Positions 54,757 through 62,841 of a stretch of DNA of 64,000 bases are shown here, one piece after another. Within the stretch, counting starts at the first letter, position 1. Each line of letters begins with the position of its first letter. Origin of the DNA: Salinisphaera hydrothermalis C41B8 (GTDB lineage: Bacteria > Pseudomonadota > Gammaproteobacteria > Nevskiales > Salinisphaeraceae). Below the pieces are notes generated by a model. That model saw only the letters and a program-made list of their open reading frames with translations, searched no databases and was not told where the DNA came from. The position numbers were made by a program, and so were the translations under genes. The DNA is taken from positions 1-64,000 of the forward strand of contig NZ_APNK01000010.1 in the NCBI RefSeq assembly GCF_000732535.1, given 5' to 3'.

Positions 54757-55938
54757 ATGGATATCGAATACAACGAGCCCGAACGCGCCTTCCGCGACGA
54801 GGTGCGAGGCTTTCTGGCGGAAAACCTGCCAGCGGCTATCGCCGAAAAGGTAAAGAACTACCGACGATTGACCCGCGACGAGACGGTGCATTGGCATCGC
54901 GTCCTGGGCGAGAAAGGCTGGCTGGCGATGCACTGGCCGACCGAATACGGCGGCCCCGGCTGGTCGCCGGTCCAGAAGCATATTTTCGAGGAAGAATGCG
55001 CCGCGGCGGGAGCGCCGCGCCTGCTGCCGTTCGGTATTAACATGGTCGCCCCGGTGATCATCAAGTTCGGCAGCCAGGCGCAGAAGGATTACTACCTGCC
55101 GCGCATGCTCACAATGGACGACTGGTGGGCCCAGGGGTATTCGGAGCCCGGGGCCGGTTCCGACCTGGCCAGCCTGAAGATGCGTGCCGAGCGCCAGGGC
55201 GATCGCTACATCGTCAACGGCCAGAAGACCTGGACCACGCTTGGTCAGCACGCAAACATGATTTTCTGTCTCGTGCGTACGGATCCGCAGGCCGCGAAAA
55301 AGCAGGAAGGCATTTCCTTCCTGCTGATCGACATGAGCAGCCCAGGGGTGACCGTGCGTCCGCTGATCACGCTCGATGGTGAGCATGAGGTCAACGAAGT
55401 CTTTTTCGATAACGTCGAAGTGCCGGTGGAAAACCGGGTTGGCGACGAGAACAAGGGCTGGACTTATGCCAAGTACCTGCTCACTTTCGAGCGTACTGGT
55501 ATCGCTGGCGTCGGCATCTCCAAAGCCGCCCTCACGCATTTGAAGACCATCGCCCATGAGCGCGAGATTCGTGGGCGACGCTTGATCGAGCAATCGGATT
55601 TCGCTGATCGGCTAGCCGAGATCGAGGTCGAATTGATGGCGGTCGAGATGACCAACCTGCGCGTGGTGGCCGCGGCCGACGCCGGCGGCGTACCTGGAGC
55701 AGAAAGCTCTTTTCTCAAGATCATGGGCACCGAAGTGCGCCAGAAAATATCGGATCTGTATCGCGAAGCTGCCGGGCCTTACGCGCTGCCGTTCATCGAT
55801 GAAGACGACGCGCCCGTGGGTCCCGAATTCGCCGGCGTGGCGGCACCGAACTATTTTAATCTGCGCAAACTTTCCATCTTCGGCGGGTCGAACGAGATCC
55901 AGAAGAACATTATTTCCAAGGCCATTCTCGGTCTCTAG
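54757..55938 (+). CDS. Acyl-CoA dehydrogenase, PimC-like large subunit
   Basis: 393 aa. FAD/substrate motifs QGYSEPGAGSDLASLKMR and NGQKTWTTLGQHA are full. The C-terminal FGGSNEIQKNIISKAILG lacks the EGT motif but has Glu in SNEIQK as base equivalent in this clade. Together with the next gene it forms a pair of unlike ACAD proteins, as in PimC/PimD or actinobacterial steroid FadE heterocomplexes. 22 bp after the FadB-like gene. Confidence 0.9.
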   Translation: MDIEYNEPERAFRDEVRGFLAENLPAAIAEKVKNYRRLTRDETVHWHRVLGEKGWLAMHWPTEYGGPGWSPVQKHIFEEECAAAGAPRLLPFGINMVAPVIIKFGSQAQKDYYLPRMLTMDDWWAQGYSEPGAGSDLASLKMRAERQGDRYIVNGQKTWTTLGQHANMIFCLVRTDPQAAKKQEGISFLLIDMSSPGVTVRPLITLDGEHEVNEVFFDNVEVPVENRVGDENKGWTYAKYLLTFERTGIAGVGISKAALTHLKTIAHEREIRGRRLIEQSDFADRLAEIEVELMAVEMTNLRVVAAADAGGVPGAESSFLKIMGTEVRQKISDLYREAAGPYALPFIDEDDAPVGPEFAGVAAPNYFNLRKLSIFGGSNEIQKNIISKAILGL

Positions 55939-55958
55939 ACACGCGAGGCAGACCCGTC

Positions 55959-57122
55959 ATGGATTTTTCCTACAGCGATGAGCAGCGCATGCTCAAGGAC
56001 ATGGTCGACCGTCTGGTCGCCGACCAATACGATTTCGAAACGCGTGAAGCCGCGCGTGCCTCAAGCGTTGGTTATTCGGCCGACATGTGGCGGCAGTTCG
56101 CCGAACTCGGGCTGCTTGGCGTGCCGTTGTCCGAGGACGCCGGAGGGTTCGACGGCGGCGGCGCCGAATTGATGGTGGTCGCGGAGGGCTTCGGTCGTGG
56201 CCTCGTGGTGGAGCCGTATCTTGCTTCGGTGGTTCTCTGCGGTCACTTGATCGATAAGCTTGCCGACCAGACGCGCAAGGCAGAAATCGCCGGACCTTTG
56301 ATCAGCGGCGAGACCCGTTACGCGCTGGCCTGCCATGAGCCCGACGGCGGCTGTGACCCGTACTGGATCGCCACCACGGCCCGCGCGGATGGCGGCGGTT
56401 ATGTGCTGGACGGCACCAAGGCCGTCGTGGCCCATGGCGACAGCGCCGATCATCTGATCGTGATTGCCCGCAGCAGCGGCGAACCCGGTGATCGCGACGG
56501 ACTGAGTGCGTTTCTGGTCGACGCGACCGCGAACGGTGTAACACGTCGTGGCTATCCCACGATCGACGGCCACCGGGCCGCCGATATCACGCTGGAAAAC
56601 GCCCGTGTCGATGCCGATGCATTGTTAGGTGAGCTCGGGCTGGCGTCCTCGGCTCTTGATGGGGCGCTCGAACGCGGCGTGATTTATCTCTGCGCCGAGG
56701 CGACGGGCGCAATGGCCCGAGCCTGCGAGCTGACGCTGGAATATCTCAAGGAGCGCAAGCAGTTCGGTGCGCCGATCGGCAGCTTCCAGGCCCTCCAGCA
56801 CCGCATGGTCGATATGCGGATCGCGTTGGAAAAGGTACGATCCCTGACGTTCTGGGCTGCCTGTTCGCTCGACTCTGCGCCCGACGAACGCGGGCAACGA
56901 ATCGCGGCCGCGAAGGTGATGGTCGGACGGGCCGGTCGCCACGTGGCCGAAGAGGCCATACAACTGTTCGGTGGCATGGGCATGATGGAGGAATCGGCCA
57001 TTGCGCACTACGCCAAGCGCATCATCATGATCGATCACTGGCTGGGCGACCATCGCTGGCACATGGCCGCGTTCCGTCGAGCCGTTGCCGACGGCGAGAA
57101 TGCGTGGGCGAACGCCGCCTGA
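55959..57122 (+). CDS. Acyl-CoA dehydrogenase, PimD-like small subunit
   Basis: 387 aa, second partner of the ACAD pair. It has the KERKQFGAPIGSFQALQHRMVDMRI and QLFGGMGMMEESAIAHYAKRI helices, but the FAD-contact and substrate motif TEPxxGSD is degraded (HEPDGGCDPYW), which is the usual state of the beta chain in heteromeric ACADs. 20 bp after its partner. No terminator with T-run; a stem-loop follows at 57321. Confidence 0.9.
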   Translation: MDFSYSDEQRMLKDMVDRLVADQYDFETREAARASSVGYSADMWRQFAELGLLGVPLSEDAGGFDGGGAELMVVAEGFGRGLVVEPYLASVVLCGHLIDKLADQTRKAEIAGPLISGETRYALACHEPDGGCDPYWIATTARADGGGYVLDGTKAVVAHGDSADHLIVIARSSGEPGDRDGLSAFLVDATANGVTRRGYPTIDGHRAADITLENARVDADALLGELGLASSALDGALERGVIYLCAEATGAMARACELTLEYLKERKQFGAPIGSFQALQHRMVDMRIALEKVRSLTFWAACSLDSAPDERGQRIAAAKVMVGRAGRHVAEEAIQLFGGMGMMEESAIAHYAKRIIMIDHWLGDHRWHMAAFRRAVADGENAWANAA

Positions 57123-57320
57123 TCATCGGTCCGGGCTCGTAACGGCCCCGCCGCCGCGCGCGGACGCTGGCGGGCGTTGCTTTTGGTCGTTGCTGGGGCG
57201 TCAGAGCTTTTAGGGCATCCAAGCTTCCGAACTTGTTCAGTCGCAAGTCGCAGCCCGCCTCCGAGCATCGTCTCGTCGCCGAAGAAAGGTATCCCCATGA
57301 TGTCGCCGACGACGTCGCTT

Positions 57321-57348
57321 CCGGGCGACTCGCTCACGAGTCGCCCGG
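57321..57348. terminator. Stem-loop between convergent ACAD and acetate permease genes
   Basis: Perfect 12-bp stem CCGGGCGACTCG / CGAGTCGCCCGG with a CTCA loop, ending 10 bp from the permease stop codon. No T-tract on either strand. The 236-bp interval shows nothing else. Confidence 0.6.
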
Positions 57349-57358
57349 TGGATAGGCG

Positions 57359-57928
57359 TTATTGCGGCGCCCCAACCGGTAGCACGATTCGTTCATGCGA
57401 TTCGTTCACGATGGCGGCAAAGGCGAGATAGATGGAGACCGCGGCAAGCATCAACGTGGCATAGCCGCCCAGCACGATGCAGACCGTCGAGTTGAACCAG
57501 TGCCCGAATGCAGCGAGCACAAAGCTGACTGTGATATTCAGAAAAAAGAATTGCAGGGCGCGCGATTCATTGAGTGCGCCCAGCCACAGAGCAAGGGAAA
57601 CGGTACCGAACAACAGGAAATACCAGCCCGCGAACGCCGGTGCGACGCCTTTATGAAAAAACAGCAGATAAAGCGCGAGTGACCACCAGAACGCACCGAA
57701 AGCGGTGAAACCCGTGAAACCAAGTGTATTGCCGCCAAAGAATTCGAGACAGCCCGCGATGACCTGGGCACCGCCCCCAAATGCAAAAACTACGGCGATC
57801 AGCAATCCGATGTTGTCCGCTGGATACCAGCCGGCGTTGATCATGCCCAATAGCCAGGCGGGCAGGGCAGTAGCGAATAATCCGAGTGGCGCTGGATCGG
57901 CGGTTTGACGAGTTGGTTCAGTGCTCAT
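57359..57928 (-). CDS. Acetate uptake transporter, SatP/YaaH (AceTr) family
   Basis: 189 aa, six membrane helices. The family's N-terminal motif NPAPLGL appears as ADPAPLGLFATAL, and EFFGGNTLGFTGFTAFGAFWW follows in the third helix; channel Asn/Phe residues are kept. Takes up acetate (and succinate in E. coli) with protons. Under operator 6, fitting a role in feeding or recovering short acids of the catabolic island. Confidence 0.9.
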   Translation of the reverse strand: MSTEPTRQTADPAPLGLFATALPAWLLGMINAGWYPADNIGLLIAVVFAFGGGAQVIAGCLEFFGGNTLGFTGFTAFGAFWWSLALYLLFFHKGVAPAFAGWYFLLFGTVSLALWLGALNESRALQFFFLNITVSFVLAAFGHWFNSTVCIVLGGYATLMLAAVSIYLAFAAIVNESHERIVLPVGAPQ

Positions 57929-58007
57929 GGGACACCGTATTGTTGTGTATCGTGCCTTTCGATACTCACGTCCCGGATTCGCTGTCCGCTATCATCATTT
58001 TGTATTA

Positions 58008-58022
58008 CGGAATTGTGTTTCG
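58008..58022. promoter_or_regulatory. Operator dyad 6 (PsrA-like), acetate permease promoter
   Basis: CGGAATTGTGTTTCG, 80 bp upstream of the permease start, in a 302-bp stretch (57929-58230) that otherwise shows no gene, repeat or RNA. Confidence 0.55.
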
Positions 58023-58230
58023 TTATTCGGGTAATCGCCTAAAACGGTGTCGTGGGTGAAAGCAGACAGCGATCGCTAATCTCGGCTCGGACAATCGAGC
58101 GGTCCGGACCGAGAGTCAATGCCTGATCACGCGTCAGCGCTCGCTCGGGACAGCCGGGCCAGACACCGACAGCCCGGGCGCGTTCGCTCTTTTTCAGTAT
58201 CAAGTCGCTTGGCGCTCGTTGTAGCAGCGC

Positions 58231-58575
58231 TTAATAGGGTGCCGACATGTAAGGCGACTGATACTTCAGTACGGTCTTGCTGTTCGAGCGTTGGCTGTCG
58301 GTGAGCTTGGTGCCGTCTCTCGACGTGGCAGTAGCAGGGAGGGTCGGCGCGATAAAACTGCCGGAATGGCTACTCATGGCCGATGGACTTCGGAGAGCCA
58401 GCGCGCTACGGGTGTCGAAAGTTGGGCTGACGGACGCAGCTCGATTTTGCAGCGCCGAGGTGACATGGCTAGTGGCCGAAGCTCCGGTCGCCTCAGCCGA
58501 AATAGCGCTTGTAACCAGCCCCAGACCGACGAGGGCTGCCGCGGTGATACGAATTTTATGGGCCGTTATATCCAT
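58231..58575 (-). CDS. Small secreted protein of unknown function
   Basis: 114 aa. Signal peptide (ITAAALVGLGLVTSAISAEA, cut near residue 29) followed by a Ser/Thr/Ala-rich disordered mature chain ending KYQSPYMSAPY. No Cys in the mature part and no family recognised. No clear ribosome site, so the call rests on the signal peptide and an intact frame. Divergent from the LysR gene. Confidence 0.5.
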   Translation of the reverse strand: MDITAHKIRITAAALVGLGLVTSAISAEATGASATSHVTSALQNRAASVSPTFDTRSALALRSPSAMSSHSGSFIAPTLPATATSRDGTKLTDSQRSNSKTVLKYQSPYMSAPY

Positions 58576-58708
58576 GCAGGATGATCTCTACAAAGGGGCG
58601 ATAGGGGGCTGCGATCGCTGAATACTTTCTATAGGGCTGCACTCTATTGGCTTATCGTGAGTGAATAAACGATCATTTATTTTCTTCTTTATGCAGTTTG
58701 ATTGTTGA

Positions 58709-59611
58709 ATGAATTTGCTCAACGCCATGACGACGTTCGTCCGCATTGTCGACGAGGGCAGCCTTGTCGCGGCGGCGACCAGCAGCGGGCTTTCGCCGGC
58801 GATGGTCGGCAACCACCTCAGATCGCTCGAAGAACGGACCGGCATGACGTTGTTGAACCGAACAACGCGACGTCAGAGCCTGACCGAGTTCGGCCGCGTT
58901 TACTACAGGCGCTGCGTCGATATTCTCGAATTGATCGAAGACACGGATCGGCTGGCCCAGCAGTCCCAGGCGACCCCGCGCGGCAAGCTGCGGATCACGG
59001 CGCCCCATGCTTTCGGTGCCGACTGGCTCATGCCTGCGTTGACGGATTACACCGCACAGTACCCGCAGGTAAATATCGATCTGGTTGTAGACGATCGGCT
59101 TTTCGACCTCGTCGACGACCAGTTCGAAGCCGCCATTCGGATCGGCGAGCTCGCCAATGAAGATCTGGTCGCCCGAGCATTATCGCCGTTCCGATCCGTG
59201 CTCTGTGCGGCGCCGGGATACGTCGCCGCGCATGGTCAACCGACCGAGCCTGCTGAACTGGTCAACTACGATTGCCTGCTCTATACGTATGCGCGCCAGA
59301 TACACGCGGATCTGTCTTCTTATGTTCTGAATCTGGTGGGGCCCGCCGGCCCTGTGGATATTACGGTTTCCGGGCGTGTCTACGTGAACAGCGCGGCCGC
59401 ATTGCGTCGAGCGGCTTTGTCCGGTCTGGGCATAACTTTTCTGCCAGAGCGTGCTGTCGCCGAGGACATCGAGCGCGGCGAACTGCTCCACATACTGCCG
59501 AAATATCGTTCGCCCGAACGACCGTTGCATCTGGTGTACCGACGTGACCGGCGCATTTCGCCAAAACTGCGAAGCTTTATCGACTTCGTCGTGGCGCGCT
59601 TCGGCCGCTAG
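58709..59611 (+). CDS. LysR-family transcriptional regulator
   Basis: 300 aa. Winged helix-turn-helix at about 3-62 (MTTFVRIVDEGSLVAAATSSGLSPAMVGNHLRSLEERTG) and the LysR effector domain of the DsdC/CrgA-like subgroup. It precedes the glutaryl-CoA dehydrogenase gene in the same direction after 316 bp, and may control it. No strong ribosome site; start set where the family begins. Confidence 0.87.
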   Translation: MNLLNAMTTFVRIVDEGSLVAAATSSGLSPAMVGNHLRSLEERTGMTLLNRTTRRQSLTEFGRVYYRRCVDILELIEDTDRLAQQSQATPRGKLRITAPHAFGADWLMPALTDYTAQYPQVNIDLVVDDRLFDLVDDQFEAAIRIGELANEDLVARALSPFRSVLCAAPGYVAAHGQPTEPAELVNYDCLLYTYARQIHADLSSYVLNLVGPAGPVDITVSGRVYVNSAAALRRAALSGLGITFLPERAVAEDIERGELLHILPKYRSPERPLHLVYRRDRRISPKLRSFIDFVVARFGR

Positions 59612-59793
59612 ATCGCGTCTGCTAGGAGCCGTCACCCTCTTCGCGCAGGGGGGCTTATTTGTGGGGCTTCCAGTCCGCGCCTGTAGCGCGTTGCTTACAT
59701 GAAGCTTCAGCGGCCGCCTGAGAAGTCCGCGCGACTGAAAAAGTACGGCCGCCTTTTCCGTGAGTACACACTCATACATAAGCCGCATTAAAT

Positions 59794-59808
59794 CGAAACG
59801 ATGTTTCG
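59794..59808. promoter_or_regulatory. Operator dyad 7 (PsrA-like), glutaryl-CoA dehydrogenase promoter
   Basis: CGAAACGATGTTTCG: perfect 6-bp arms CGAAAC / GTTTCG around a GAT centre, 120 bp upstream of the gcdH start. The rest of the 316-bp interval (59612-59927) shows nothing else. Confidence 0.68.
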
Positions 59809-59927
59809 TTTTAAGATCGGGGGTGGCGTTTTTGTTCTAGGCCCGCTCAGCCTGGCTGGCGTTCGAGCAATACCAGTTCCGGGTCCGTCGTGTGAACGCG
59901 CGCTTACTCGATCAAAGAAGGAACTCA

Positions 59928-61097
59928 ATGATGCAGGACTTCGTCTGGTCTGACCCCTTGCTGCTGGACGCGCAGTTGACCGAGGACGAGCGCATGATCC
60001 GTGATGCGGTTCATGATTATTGCCAGAACAGCCTTATGACGCGTGTTCTGGAGGCAAATCGGCACGAAATATTCCACCGCGAGATCATGAATGAAATGGG
60101 GGCGCTCGGTATGCTCGGCGCGACCATTCCCGAGGCATACGGGGGCGCCGGCTTGAGTCATGTCTGTTACGGCCTGCTGGCACGAGAGGTGGAACGGGTC
60201 GACTCTGGCTATCGGTCGGCCATGAGTGTGCAATCGTCGTTAGTCATGAACCCCATCCACGCATTCGGCAGCGATGCGCTTCGCGCGCGTTATCTGCCGA
60301 AACTGGCGAGCGGCGAGTGGGTGGGTTGCTTCGGGCTGACCGAGCCCGATCACGGTTCGGACCCGGGCTCGATGAGCACACGCGCCTCCCGAGTTGACGG
60401 CGGCTATCTGTTGAACGGCGCAAAGACGTGGATTACCAATTCGCCCATCGCCGACGTGGCCGTTATCTGGGCAAGCCTCGACGGACGGATTAACGGCTTC
60501 GTCGTCGAGCGCGATTTCGGCGGTATGGTCACGCCGCACATTGATGGCAAATTCTCGCTGCGGGCCTCCGCCACGGGCCAGATTATGCTCGATGACTGTT
60601 TTGTGCCCGAGGAGAACCGGTTGGACGTCACCGGGTTGAAAGGGCCCTTCTCCTGCTTGAACAAGGCACGGTACGGGATTGCCTGGGGCTCGATGGGCGC
60701 AGCGGAATTCTGCTGGCATGCCGCGCGTGATTACACGCTGGGGCGAGAACAGTTCGGGCGGCCACTGGCAGCCACCCAGCTGATCCAGAAAAAGCTGGCG
60801 GATATGAGTACCGAGATCACCCTTGGTCTGCACGCGGCACTCCGGCTTGGCCGGCTGATGGACGAGGGGCACTGGGCACCGGAGATGGTCTCGATGATGA
60901 AACGCAACAATTGCGGCAAGGCGCTGGAGATCGCACGCCAAGCCCGCGACATGCACGGGGGCAATGGCATTGCTGACGAATACCACGTTATCCGCCACGT
61001 CATGAATCTCGAAGCGGTGAACACCTACGAAGGCACGCACGATATTCATGCCTTGATTCTGGGCAAAGCCCAGACCGGGTTGCCGGCTTTCCACTAA
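59928..61097 (+). CDS. gcdH: Glutaryl-CoA dehydrogenase
   Basis: 389 aa, oxidises and decarboxylates glutaryl-CoA to crotonyl-CoA in lysine, tryptophan and C5-dicarboxylate breakdown. [14 protein letters not shown] (substrate and FAD), [33 protein letters not shown], and the catalytic Glu in [13 protein letters not shown]. The Arg of the decarboxylating clade is expected in the early [14 protein letters not shown]-type region typical of GcdH. Start at 59928 with AAGGA; an adjacent ATG at 59931 is equivalent. Confidence 0.93.
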   Translation: MMQDFVWSDPLLLDAQLTEDERMIRDAVHDYCQNSLMTRVLEANRHEIFHREIMNEMGALGMLGATIPEAYGGAGLSHVCYGLLAREVERVDSGYRSAMSVQSSLVMNPIHAFGSDALRARYLPKLASGEWVGCFGLTEPDHGSDPGSMSTRASRVDGGYLLNGAKTWITNSPIADVAVIWASLDGRINGFVVERDFGGMVTPHIDGKFSLRASATGQIMLDDCFVPEENRLDVTGLKGPFSCLNKARYGIAWGSMGAAEFCWHAARDYTLGREQFGRPLAATQLIQKKLADMSTEITLGLHAALRLGRLMDEGHWAPEMVSMMKRNNCGKALEIARQARDMHGGNGIADEYHVIRHVMNLEAVNTYEGTHDIHALILGKAQTGLPAFH

Positions 61098-61163
61098 CGG
61101 AGAGCCGGCCAAGAGGCCTGCCCGGTAGCGCCGGGCCGCTGCAAACAGATCCTGAGGAGTTTT

Positions 61164-62147
61164 ATGAAGGCATTGCGCTGCAAACAGTTCGGGCCGCCCG
61201 AGACATTGGTGTACGAAGAGGTCGACACGCCGGCGGTCGGAGTAGACCAAGTGCTCATTGACATGCGGGCTGCTGCGGTCAATTTCCCGGACAGTCTGAT
61301 CATCGAGGACAAGTATCAGCTGAAGCCCGAGTTGCCATTCTCGCCTGGTGGGGAACTGGCCGGCACCGTGGCAGCCGTCGGCGAAAACGTGACGCATGTG
61401 AAGCCCGGGGATGATGTGATCGCGTTCACGGGGTATGGCGCGTTTGCGGCGCAGGTGGTGGCCCGTGCCGATCAGGTCATGCCCAAGCCCACGGGGCTGG
61501 ATTATGTGACGGCGTCAGCCTGCGTGATGACCTATGGCACGAGCTACCATGCCTTGGTCGACCGGGCCGGGCTCTTGTCGGGCGAAACCCTTCTCGTCCT
61601 CGGCGCGTCGGGCGGTGTCGGGCTGGCTGCCATCGAGATTGGCAAGGCTCTGGGCGCGCATGTCATCGCCGCTGCCTCGAGCGAAGCCAAGCTCGCTATA
61701 TGCCGCGAGCACGGCGCCGACGAAACCATTGACTACACGCAGACCGATTTGAAGAACTCGCTCAAAGAACTGACCGGCGGCGCTGGTGTGGATGTGGTCT
61801 ATGACCCGGTGGGCGGTGCCGCGACGGAAGCCGCGCTGCGCGGTACCGCATGGCGCGGGCGGCTGCTCGTCATCGGTTTCGCCAGCGGCGACATTCCCAA
61901 ACCGCCGTTAAACCTGGCCCTGCTCAAGGGCGCATCGATTATCGGCGTGTTCTGGGGCAGTTTCGTCCAGCGTGAGCCAGAGGCCAACGAGCGGCAGCTG
62001 CAAACCGTGTTCAAGTGGATCCGCGACGGTCGCTTGCGGCCGCATATCGGCGGCGTGTATCCGCTGGCCCGCGGCGGCGAAGCAATCGCAGCGCTCGCCA
62101 ATCGCCAGGTTTCCGGCAAGCTGGTGATCACGAACGGAGCCGACTGA
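61164..62147 (+). CDS. NADPH:quinone oxidoreductase family protein (zinc-free MDR)
   Basis: 327 aa. Opens MKALRCKQFGPPETLVYEE, with VNFPDSLIIEDKYQLKPELPF in the catalytic domain and LGASGGVGLAAIEIGKALG for NADPH (about 147-165). Similar proteins sit in acyl-CoA clusters, where some reduce enoyl-type substrates; the substrate is open. 66 bp after gcdH, same strand, so probably co-transcribed. Confidence 0.88.
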   Translation: MKALRCKQFGPPETLVYEEVDTPAVGVDQVLIDMRAAAVNFPDSLIIEDKYQLKPELPFSPGGELAGTVAAVGENVTHVKPGDDVIAFTGYGAFAAQVVARADQVMPKPTGLDYVTASACVMTYGTSYHALVDRAGLLSGETLLVLGASGGVGLAAIEIGKALGAHVIAAASSEAKLAICREHGADETIDYTQTDLKNSLKELTGGAGVDVVYDPVGGAATEAALRGTAWRGRLLVIGFASGDIPKPPLNLALLKGASIIGVFWGSFVQREPEANERQLQTVFKWIRDGRLRPHIGGVYPLARGGEAIAALANRQVSGKLVITNGAD

Positions 62148-62219
62148 CGCCCGGGCATATACATCCGGCCGTGCGATCAGTACACGCCCGGGCTTGGACC
62201 GCATTCCTGATTATGGACG

Positions 62220-62774
62220 TCAGTCCATATCCGGCGGCGCCTTGAGCCAGGCTTCCACCTGCGGCGGCAGTTCGCGTGGCTGCGGGTCGTAGCCCTGGGC
62301 ACGCAGCCAGTCGCGTACGGCCAGGCCGGTGCCGCCGGGCCAGTATTCGGCTTCGTCCTTGGCGACATGGAACCATTCCGCCAGTTCGTCGTTGAGCGCG
62401 ATCTCGCCGTGGCCGACCAGATGATAGGCCAGCAATAGCTGATTCTTGCGGGCAAACCCATAGGCCCCGATGAATTCGGTGATCTCAGCCTCGATGCCGA
62501 GCTCCTCCGCCACTTCGCGCACCACGCCTTCGGCCGGTTCCTCGCGCGGTTCGAGAAAACCGGTGACCAGTCCGTACATGCCGTGCGGCCATTTCACGTT
62601 GCGCGCGAACACGAGATGGCCCTCATGCTCGACGACGGCAGCCACCACCGGGATCGGGTTGTCCCAGAAGACATAACCACAGTCCTCGGCCGGGCAGGTG
62701 AGACGTTCCATATCGGCGATTTCTCGTGCGACCAGCGGTGTTGCGCAGACGGGGCAATAGCGACGTGGATCCAT
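62220..62774 (-). CDS. Nudix hydrolase with N-terminal zinc ribbon
   Basis: 184 aa. Residues 7-32 carry CPVC and CPAEDC, a small zinc ribbon as in NudC-like proteins; the Nudix box GFLEPREEPAEGVVREVAEELGI fits G-x5-E-x7-REU-x-EE-x-GU. Hydrolyses nucleoside-diphosphate derivatives; the NudC-specific SQPWPFPxS motif after the box is absent, so NAD pyrophosphatase activity is not implied. Terminates at 62220, convergent with the oxidoreductase gene. Confidence 0.88.
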   Translation of the reverse strand: MDPRRYCPVCATPLVAREIADMERLTCPAEDCGYVFWDNPIPVVAAVVEHEGHLVFARNVKWPHGMYGLVTGFLEPREEPAEGVVREVAEELGIEAEITEFIGAYGFARKNQLLLAYHLVGHGEIALNDELAEWFHVAKDEAEYWPGGTGLAVRDWLRAQGYDPQPRELPPQVEAWLKAPPDMD

Positions 62775-62841
62775 AATTTCTCCGGCGTCGAGGCGGCAGC
62801 CGGGCCGCCTCGGTCGTAGATAATTTTAGCGCAAGCAGATG

